Below, one piece after another: positions 1-4,973 of a stretch of 6,063 nucleotides of DNA. Positions within the stretch are counted from its first letter, which is position 1; each line of letters begins with the position of its first letter. The notes under the pieces are model-generated. The model searched no databases, was not told where the DNA came from, and worked only from the letters and a program-made list of their open reading frames with translations. The stretch spans positions 1-6,063 of the forward strand of contig CANFYD010000253.1 in assembly GCA_947450745.1 (NCBI GenBank), written 5' to 3'. The position numbers and the translations under genes were made by a program. This DNA is from Burkholderiales bacterium. Lineage in GTDB: Bacteria; Pseudomonadota; Gammaproteobacteria; Burkholderiales; Burkholderiaceae_C.

Positions 1-618
1 AATGTCCACCCGTCCAACTTTGCTGAAGCGGTGCATAACCCGGACCTGCCGCTGGACCCGTTGCGCGACGCCTGGACGCTGCCGCTGGTGCGCCGGGCGC
101 TGCAGCAAGGCCCGCCGTTGTTCGCCATCTGCCGGGGTTTTCAGGAGGTCAATGTGGCGCTGGGCGGCAGCCTGCATCAGGCCGTGCAAGAGCAAGCCGG
201 GCTGCAAGATCACCGCGCGCCGGCCGAGCAATCGGTGGCTCAGCAATATGCCGACAGCCACGCGGTTCAAGTCGTGCCCGGTGGCCGGCTGGCGGCCATT
301 CTGCAGCGCGACAGCTTTGCTGTGAACTCGCTGCACGGCCAGGGCGTCAAGCAACTGGCCGCCGGCCTGCGCATTGAAGCGCTGGCAGCGGACGGGCTGG
401 TCGAAGCCTTCTCGGCCGAGGGCAGCGGCTTCAACCTGGGCGTGCAATGGCATCCGGAATGGCTGGCGGCCAGCAACCCGGTGTCCGTCGCCTTGCTCGG
501 GGCCTTCGGCCAAGCCTGCCGTGATTACAGAAAGCAGCGACTCGATTCAGCACCCGCCACGCAGCGCGAACAGGACAAACAGAACGACCAGAATGACAAA
601 CGCGACCCAGACACCTAG
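1..618 (+). CDS. spuA: Gamma-glutamyl-GABA hydrolase, PuuD/SpuA type (class I glutamine amidotransferase fold), 5' partial
   Basis: This is the C-terminal 205 residues of a peptidase C26-type hydrolase that removes glutamate from gamma-glutamyl-GABA (or a gamma-glutamylated polyamine product) in the cytoplasm. The frame is open from base 1, where it reads NVHPSNF, resembling the SPSNV segment of E. coli PuuD; roughly the first 70 residues lie upstream. The GTG at 31 is therefore internal and not a start. The nucleophile elbow FAICRG has its cysteine at codon 130-132, and the GVQWHPEW motif supplies the catalytic His (451-453) and Glu (457-459). The family-typical VNSLHGQG stretch is also present. 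After the fold ends near YRKQRL, a hydrophilic tail of about 25 residues rich in Q, N, D and K follows; PuuD as I recall it stops at about that point. The gene precedes spuB with a 96-bp gap, as in pseudomonad spu operons. Family is certain; the exact substrate is inferred from context. Confidence 0.93.
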   Translation, partial: NVHPSNFAEAVHNPDLPLDPLRDAWTLPLVRRALQQGPPLFAICRGFQEVNVALGGSLHQAVQEQAGLQDHRAPAEQSVAQQYADSHAVQVVPGGRLAAILQRDSFAVNSLHGQGVKQLAAGLRIEALAADGLVEAFSAEGSGFNLGVQWHPEWLAASNPVSVALLGAFGQACRDYRKQRLDSAPATQREQDKQNDQNDKRDPDT

Positions 619-671
619 CGCCGCGTGCACTGATCTCACCGCAAGACAGTTGAACCCAAAGTCATCCGCAG

Positions 672-689
672 CCCCGGCGCATTCCGGGG
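672..689 (+). other. Short GC-rich inverted repeat in the spuB leader
   Basis: CCCCGG (672-677) and CCGGGG (684-689) form a perfect 6-bp stem around the 6-nt loop CGCATT. It sits in the spuA-spuB gap, 12 nt upstream of the ribosome-binding site. No T-tract follows, so it is not a standard intrinsic terminator. It could be a weak pause or mRNA-stability hairpin, or chance in GC-rich DNA. Confidence 0.35.
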
Positions 690-701
690 TCAAGACACAA
701 C

Positions 702-708
702 GAGGAGA
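702..708 (+). promoter_or_regulatory. Ribosome-binding site of spuB
   Basis: GAGGAGA at 702-708 lies about 7 nt before the ATG at 715, a near-ideal Shine-Dalgarno match. It supports that start over later in-frame ATG codons. Confidence 0.8.
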
Positions 709-714
709 ACCATC

Positions 715-2082
715 ATGTCGGCCAGAAAAGTACAAACCTTCAGCGACCTGGAAGCGTGGTTGCAAGAGCACCGCGTCACAGAAATCGAATGTCTGGTGCC
801 AGACCTCACCGGCGTGGCCCGCGGCAAGATCCTGCCGCGCCAGAAGTTCACCGAAGATCGCGGCATGCGCTTGCCCGAAGCGGTCGTGGCGATGGGAGTG
901 ACGGGCGAGTTCCCGGAGGAAGGGCCTTACTACGACGTGATCAGCCCGAACGACCGCGACATGCATTTGCGGGCCGACCCGACCACCGCCCGTCTCGTGC
1001 CCTGGGCCATCGACCCGACGGCGCAGATCATCCACGACTGCTTCGACCAGCACGGCAAATTGGTGCCGTTTGCGCCCAGATCGGTGCTGCGCCGGGTCTG
1101 CGACCTGTTTGATGCCGAAGGCTGGGACCCGGTGGTGGCACCTGAGCTGGAGTTCTACCTGGTGGCCCGCAACACCGACCCGAACCAGCCGCTGAAACCC
1201 CCGGTGGGCCGCTCGGGCCGGGCCGAAACCTCGCGCCAGGCTTATTCCATCGACGCGGTGAACGAGTTCGACCCGCTGTTCGAGGACGTCTACGCCTATT
1301 GCGAAAAGATGGAACTCAACGTGGACACGCTGATTCACGAGGTCGGTGCCGGGCAAATGGAGATCAACTTCTTCCACGCCCACCCGCTGGGCTTGGCCGA
1401 CGAGGTGTTCTTCTTCAAGCGCACGGTGCGCGAGGCCGCGCTGCGCCACGACATGTTTGCCACCTTCATGGCCAAGCCGATTGCCGGTGAGCCCGGCAGC
1501 GCCATGCATGTGCACCAAAGCGTGATCAACAAGGCGACCGGCCGCAACCTGTTCAGCAACGAGGACGGCTCGCCCAGCCAGGAGTTCTTCTGGTACATCG
1601 GCGGGTTGCAAAAGTACATTCCGGCCGCGATGGCATTGTTCGCGCCGTATGTGAACAGCTACCGGCGCTTGTCGCGCTTCACCGCCGCGCCGATCAATAT
1701 CCAATGGGGCACCGACAACCGCACGGTCGGCATCCGCTCACCGCTGGCCGACGCGGCGGCACGCAGGATCGAGAACCGCGTGATCGGTGCCGACGCCAAC
1801 CCCTACGCCGCCCTGGCCGCCACGCTGGCCTGCGGTTACTTGGGCATCAAGAACCGCATCGAGCCGACGCCCGAATGCAAGGGCGATGCCTATTTAGGCG
1901 ACTACCAACTGCCCCGCAGCTTGGGCGAAGCGCTAGGCCTGCTGCGTGCAGAAAAAGAGCTGGCCGCCGTGTTGGGCGAGTCCTTCATCACCGTCTATTC
2001 GGAGATCAAGGAGATCGAGTACGAGGAGTTCATGAAGGTCATATCTCCGTGGGAGCGTGAGCATTTATTGCTCCACGTTTGA
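715..2082 (+). CDS. spuB: Gamma-glutamylpolyamine synthetase (glutamine synthetase family, PuuA/SpuB type)
   Basis: 455 residues. This ATP-dependent glutamine synthetase relative ligates glutamate to putrescine or a similar polyamine, the first step of the gamma-glutamyl route in the cytoplasm. The N-terminal beta-grasp domain includes the segment PDLTGVARGK (residues 29-38). The catalytic domain has the expected ligands: E144 and E146 (PELEFYL), E209 and E216 (HEVGAGQMEIN), H265 (AMHVHQS), R336 and R341 (NRTVGIRSP) and E353 (RRIENR), followed by DANPYAALAA. The C-terminus, SPWEREHLLLHV, is typical of polyamine-type members. Length is close to PuuA/SpuB (about 450-470) and there is no truncation. 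It follows spuA and precedes spuC, which favours a polyamine substrate over ammonia; a true GlnA would lack this context. The ATG at 715 has a strong RBS. The last codons include ATA, TTA and TTG, uncommon in this GC-rich window. The stop codon overlaps a large palindrome. Confidence 0.93.
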   Translation: MSARKVQTFSDLEAWLQEHRVTEIECLVPDLTGVARGKILPRQKFTEDRGMRLPEAVVAMGVTGEFPEEGPYYDVISPNDRDMHLRADPTTARLVPWAIDPTAQIIHDCFDQHGKLVPFAPRSVLRRVCDLFDAEGWDPVVAPELEFYLVARNTDPNQPLKPPVGRSGRAETSRQAYSIDAVNEFDPLFEDVYAYCEKMELNVDTLIHEVGAGQMEINFFHAHPLGLADEVFFFKRTVREAALRHDMFATFMAKPIAGEPGSAMHVHQSVINKATGRNLFSNEDGSPSQEFFWYIGGLQKYIPAAMALFAPYVNSYRRLSRFTAAPINIQWGTDNRTVGIRSPLADAAARRIENRVIGADANPYAALAATLACGYLGIKNRIEPTPECKGDAYLGDYQLPRSLGEALGLLRAEKELAAVLGESFITVYSEIKEIEYEEFMKVISPWEREHLLLHV

Positions 2083-2221
2083 GGGTGAAAACTTTTTACT
2101 GCGCGGCCGCCATGCGTCGTTGGCCGAATGCTCGGAATCCTCACGTACCTAAAGTACGTTCCGGTTCCTGTGCTTCGTCCGCCTAGCCTGACGACCGCTC
2201 GCTACAAAAGTTCTCACCCTC
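2081..2221. repeat. 141-bp imperfect palindrome (ERIC-like) between spuB and spuC
   Basis: The outer arms pair 2081-2096 with 2206-2221, 15 of 16 positions matched, with one A/C mismatch at 2089/2213. Moving inward, further complementary blocks are 2101-2103/2200-2202, GTCGT 2116-2120 with ACGAC 2191-2195, CGAA 2125-2128 with TTCG 2174-2177, GC 2130-2131 with GC 2172-2173, and GGAA 2134-2137 with TTCC 2165-2168. The apex is a perfect ACGTAC (2143-2148) / GTACGT (2154-2159) stem around CTAAA. The whole could fold into one long hairpin in mRNA or a cruciform in DNA. Size and design recall enterobacterial ERIC elements and other non-coding palindromic repeats dispersed between genes. Whether it is dispersed in this genome cannot be seen from one copy. 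TGA occurs immediately outside or at both edges (2080-2082 and 2222-2224), too short to prove a target duplication. No T-tract follows, so it is not a classical terminator. Confidence 0.8.
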
Positions 2222-2245
2222 TGAACCTGCCCCCGAACCCGCTAC

Positions 2246-2253
2246 GAGGAAAG
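2246..2253 (+). promoter_or_regulatory. Ribosome-binding site of spuC
   Basis: GAGGAAAG at 2246-2253, with its GAGGA core 6 nt before the ATG at 2257, decides the start. An in-frame ATG at 2128 would add 43 residues encoded by the palindrome and has no Shine-Dalgarno sequence. Confidence 0.8.
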
Positions 2254-2256
2254 CCA

Positions 2257-3675
2257 ATGACTACCGTTCAAAACCACCCGACAGCACCGCGTACGACGGC
2301 CGATTGGCAGCAAGCCGACGCGCGCCATTTTCTGCATCCGTTCACCGACTTCAAGGGCTTGGCCGCCAAGGGCTCACGCATCATCGCCAAGGCCGACAAC
2401 ATCTACTTGTGGGACAGCGAAGGCCACAAGATTCTGGACGGCATGAGCGGGCTGTGGTGCGTCAACGTCGGCTATGGGCAGCAAAGCCTGATCGACGCGG
2501 CGGCGCGCCAAATGAAGGAGCTGCCCTTCTACAACGCCTTTTTTCAGACCGCCACCATGCCGGCCATCGAGCTGGCCGAGGTGCTGGCCGAGATCAGCCC
2601 GCCGCAGTTCCAGCATGTGTTCTTCACCGGCTCCGGCTCCGAAGGCAACGACACCATCGTCCGCATGGTGCGGCGTTACTGGGATGTCGTCGGTCAGCCC
2701 GAACGGCAAGTCATCATCGGCCGCATCAACGGCTATCACGGCTCGACGATGGCGGGCGCGTCGCTGGGCGGCATGAGCGGCATGCATGCGCAGGGCGGCT
2801 TGCCGATTCCGGGCATCACCCACATCCAGCAACCGCATTGGTTCGAGTTGGGTCAGGGCCAGGGCCTGACCCGCGACGCCTTCGGGCTGCAGGCCGCTGG
2901 CTGGCTGGAGGAGAAGATTCTTGAAATCGGCGCGGACAAGGTCGCCGCCTTCATCGGTGAGCCGGTGCAGGGTGCCGGCGGCGTGATCGTGCCGCCCGCC
3001 ACCTACTGGCCGGAGATTCAACGCATCTGCGACAAATTCGGCATTTTGCTGGTCAGCGACGAAGTGATCTGCGGCTTTGGCCGCACCGGCAACTGGTTCG
3101 GCTGCGAAACCATGGGCTTCAAGCCGGACTTGATGACCTTCGCCAAGGGCGTCACCTCCGGCTACATCCCGCTCGGCGGCGTGCTGGTGGGCGACCGGGT
3201 GGCTCAGGTGATGATCGACGAGGGCGGCGAGTTCAACCACGGCTTCACCTACTCCGGCCACCCGACCGCCTGCGCCGTCGCGCTGGCCAATATCAAATTG
3301 CTGCGCGATCTGGATCTGGTCAGCCATGTACGGGACGACATCGGCCCCTATTTGGCGACCCGCATGGCCGAGCTCGACGACCACCCGCTGGTCGGCGAAA
3401 CGCAGGCCTGCGGCATGATGGCCGCGGTGCAATTGGTGAAGGAAAAGGGCACGGAACCGGGCACTGGCACGTGTTTTGCATCCGAGTTGGACGTTGGCAT
3501 GCTGTGCCGCAACCATTGCTTTGGCAACGGCTTGATCATGCGTGCCGTCGGTGACCGCATGATCGTGGCGCCGCCGCTGGTGATGACGCGTGCGCAGATC
3601 GACGAAATGATGGTGCTGATCCGTCGCTGTTTGGACCTGACCTTGGCTGAAGTGAGGGAGCGCGGCTGGGTCTGA
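2257..3675 (+). CDS. spuC: Polyamine:pyruvate aminotransferase, class III, PLP-dependent (SpuC type)
   Basis: 472 residues. This fold-type I, class III aminotransferase moves a terminal amino group from putrescine or another omega-amine to pyruvate, giving an aminoaldehyde (4-aminobutanal from putrescine) and alanine. Visible hallmarks are the cofactor phosphate-binding stretch TGSGSEGNDT (124-133), GYHGS (159-163), GEPVQGAGG (234-242), the pyridine-nitrogen aspartate D268 in SDEVICGFGRTG, the Schiff-base lysine K297 in TFAKGVTSGYIPLGG, and HGFTYSGHP (328-336). R429 in GLIMRAVGD matches the conserved substrate-carboxylate arginine region of omega-transaminases such as the Chromobacterium enzyme. 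TGSGSEGND, where many relatives have NSGSEAND, is as I recall it in SpuC. Length is normal for the family (about 450-470). It lies 174 bp after spuB and 133 bp before spuD. It could act on other omega-amines or on gamma-glutamylputrescine; the catalytic class is secure, the substrate is inferred from family and context. Confidence 0.92.
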   Translation: MTTVQNHPTAPRTTADWQQADARHFLHPFTDFKGLAAKGSRIIAKADNIYLWDSEGHKILDGMSGLWCVNVGYGQQSLIDAAARQMKELPFYNAFFQTATMPAIELAEVLAEISPPQFQHVFFTGSGSEGNDTIVRMVRRYWDVVGQPERQVIIGRINGYHGSTMAGASLGGMSGMHAQGGLPIPGITHIQQPHWFELGQGQGLTRDAFGLQAAGWLEEKILEIGADKVAAFIGEPVQGAGGVIVPPATYWPEIQRICDKFGILLVSDEVICGFGRTGNWFGCETMGFKPDLMTFAKGVTSGYIPLGGVLVGDRVAQVMIDEGGEFNHGFTYSGHPTACAVALANIKLLRDLDLVSHVRDDIGPYLATRMAELDDHPLVGETQACGMMAAVQLVKEKGTEPGTGTCFASELDVGMLCRNHCFGNGLIMRAVGDRMIVAPPLVMTRAQIDEMMVLIRRCLDLTLAEVRERGWV

Positions 3676-3755
3676 GCGCTTCACGCCACAGTTTCGGGTT
3701 CAGGCCGATGGCCGTCGCCCAGCCAGCCCATAAACTGCGCCAACGTCCAAATTCA

Positions 3756-3775
3756 GCTGCCGGCTCATTGGCAGC
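3756..3775 (+). other. Short inverted repeat upstream of spuD
   Basis: GCTGCC (3756-3761) and GGCAGC (3770-3775) form a perfect 6-bp stem with an 8-nt loop in the 133-bp spuC-spuD gap. It lies about 20 nt before the spuD ribosome-binding site and is not followed by a T-run. Highly expressed binding-protein genes in transporter operons often have stabilising hairpins nearby, but this one is small and may be chance. I see no convincing sigma-70 or sigma-54 promoter in the gap. Confidence 0.3.
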
Positions 3776-3796
3776 ATTCCAGTCATCTGACCTTGT

Positions 3797-3800
3797 GGAG
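3797..3800 (+). promoter_or_regulatory. Ribosome-binding site of spuD
   Basis: GGAG at 3797-3800 lies 8 nt before the ATG at 3809. The resulting protein begins directly with a signal peptide, which supports this start. Confidence 0.7.
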
Positions 3801-3808
3801 ACCCAGCC

Positions 3809-4936
3809 ATGAACTTGCTGTCAATTTGCCGCTTCGGCACTGCTCTGACTTCGGTGGCACTTGCCGCCGCCAGCCTCTTCCCCCTGACGGCTGCCGCGCA
3901 AGAGGAAGAAAAAATTCTCAACGTCTACAACTGGTCGGACTACATCGCCGAAGACACGATCAAGAACTTCGAGAAGGAAACCGGCATCAAGGTGCGCTAC
4001 GACAATTTCGACAACAACGAAATCGTCCACGCCAAGCTGGTGGCCGGCAAGACCGGTTACGACGTCGTGGTGCCCAGCTCCTACTGGGCCAAGCTGCAAG
4101 CGGATGGCGGCTTGCTGCGCAAGCTCGACAAGGCGCAACTGCCCAATTACAAAAACCTCGACCCGGCCCTGCAAGCACAGTTGGCCAAGCTCGACCCGGG
4201 CAATGAATACATGGTCGATTGGCTCTGGGGCTACACGACGGTGGGCATCAACGTCGACAAGGTGAAAGCGGCCATCGCGCCGCTGCCGATGCCGGACAAC
4301 GCCTGGGATCTGGTCTTCAAACCGGAATACATCTCCAAGCTGAAAAGCTGCGGCGTCAGCTTCCTGGACTCGGCCACCGAGGTGATACCGGCCGCCCTGC
4401 ACTACTTGGGCAAACCGGCCTACAGCAAAAGCATTGCCGACTTTGCCGGCGTGCCGGCGCTGCTGAAAAGCATTCGCCCCAATGTGACGCTGTTCAGCAG
4501 CTCGGGCTATATCAACGACATGGCGAATGGCTCGATCTGCCTGGCGCTGGGTTGGTCGGGCGACATCAACATCGCCCGCCAGCGCGCCATCGACGGCAAG
4601 ACCGGCCAGAAGATCGAGGCGCTGATTCCCAAGACCGGCGGCATCATCTTCATGGACGTGATGGTGATCCCGGCGGACGCCCCCCGGCCGGGCAACGCGC
4701 ACAAGTTCATCAACTACATCCTGCGCCCCGAAGTGCATGCGAGCTTGACCAACAAGGTCTTCTACGCCAACCCGAACAAGGCCTCCAAGCCCTTCATCCG
4801 GCCGGACGTGGCCAACAACCCAAGCGTTTTCCTGAGCGATGCCGACATGAAGACGATGGCCTCGCCGGATGCCTTGAACAACGACATCCGCCGCCAGATG
4901 ACGCGCATGTACACCTCGTTCAAGACCGGTCTTTGA
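3809..4936 (+). CDS. spuD: Periplasmic putrescine-binding protein of a polyamine ABC transporter (SpuD/PotF type)
   Basis: 375 residues, the usual PotF/SpuD size. It captures polyamine in the periplasm and delivers it to the inner-membrane permeases. Residues 1-30 are a Sec signal peptide: R8, a hydrophobic core (about 10-26), and a likely cleavage after TAAA before Q31. The mature start resembles PotF, with YNWSDYI (40-46). Pocket residues by alignment from memory with E. coli PotF are W42, S43, D44, Y45, E191 (FLDSATEV), W249 and D252 (GWSGD), and F281 and D283 (IFMDV). C181 and C244 match the cysteine pair that I recall forming a disulfide in PotF. F281 sits where putrescine-preferring receptors have Phe and the spermidine receptor SpuE has Trp, favouring putrescine. 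The Cys at residue 7 is not in a lipobox, so it is not predicted to be a lipoprotein. The ATPase gene follows after 37 bp, indicating co-transcription. Confidence 0.94.
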   Translation: MNLLSICRFGTALTSVALAAASLFPLTAAAQEEEKILNVYNWSDYIAEDTIKNFEKETGIKVRYDNFDNNEIVHAKLVAGKTGYDVVVPSSYWAKLQADGGLLRKLDKAQLPNYKNLDPALQAQLAKLDPGNEYMVDWLWGYTTVGINVDKVKAAIAPLPMPDNAWDLVFKPEYISKLKSCGVSFLDSATEVIPAALHYLGKPAYSKSIADFAGVPALLKSIRPNVTLFSSSGYINDMANGSICLALGWSGDINIARQRAIDGKTGQKIEALIPKTGGIIFMDVMVIPADAPRPGNAHKFINYILRPEVHASLTNKVFYANPNKASKPFIRPDVANNPSVFLSDADMKTMASPDALNNDIRRQMTRMYTSFKTGL

Positions 4937-4958
4937 TCACGTCTGATGTCCAGCGGCC

Positions 4959-4965
4959 GGGAGGG
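4959..4965 (+). promoter_or_regulatory. Ribosome-binding site of spuF
   Basis: GGGAGGG at 4959-4965 ends 8 nt before the ATG at 4974. It lies inside the 37-bp gap after spuD, consistent with translation from a shared mRNA. Confidence 0.7.
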
Positions 4966-4973
4966 CCAGTGCG

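Noticed and set aside
31..33. GTG at 31 as the start of the hydrolase gene
   Set aside because: The frame is open to base 1 and the residues before it (NVHPSNFAEA) match the PuuD family, so the gene begins upstream of the window.
650..655. TTGAAC as a sigma-70 -35 box upstream of spuB
   Set aside because: At 16-18 nt downstream there is only GC-rich hairpin sequence and no -10-like hexamer; no sigma-54 GG/GC pattern was seen either.
547..1704. Long open frames on the - strand opposite spuB, spuC (2374-3684), spuD (3821-4738) and spuF (4920-6038)
   Set aside because: They mirror well-supported genes, show no recognisable domain, and are expected from strong G/C third-position bias.
1903..1905. 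Adenylylation site in SpuB at Y397 (GDYQLP), reminiscent of the regulated tyrosine of GlnA
   Set aside because: Only a short local resemblance; polyamine-type synthetases are not known to me to be adenylylated, and the surrounding sequence differs.
2081..2221. Palindrome as a rho-independent terminator
   Set aside because: The right arm is followed by TGAACCTGCC and not a T-run, and the stem is long and interrupted, unlike a compact terminator.
2128..2256. Alternative upstream ATG of spuC adding 43 residues
   Set aside because: The added stretch is translated palindrome with no family similarity and no Shine-Dalgarno sequence, whereas the ATG at 2257 has GAGGA at the right distance and gives a normal-length protein.
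2851..2871. Perfect 7-bp inverted repeat GGTCAGG/CCTGACC inside spuC
   Set aside because: It lies within well-conserved coding sequence (GQGQGLTR) and is readily explained by codon choice in GC-rich DNA.
3827..3829. Lipoprotein signal at Cys7 of SpuD
   Set aside because: The cysteine precedes the hydrophobic core and lacks a lipobox; a standard signal peptidase I site (AAA before Q31) fits better.
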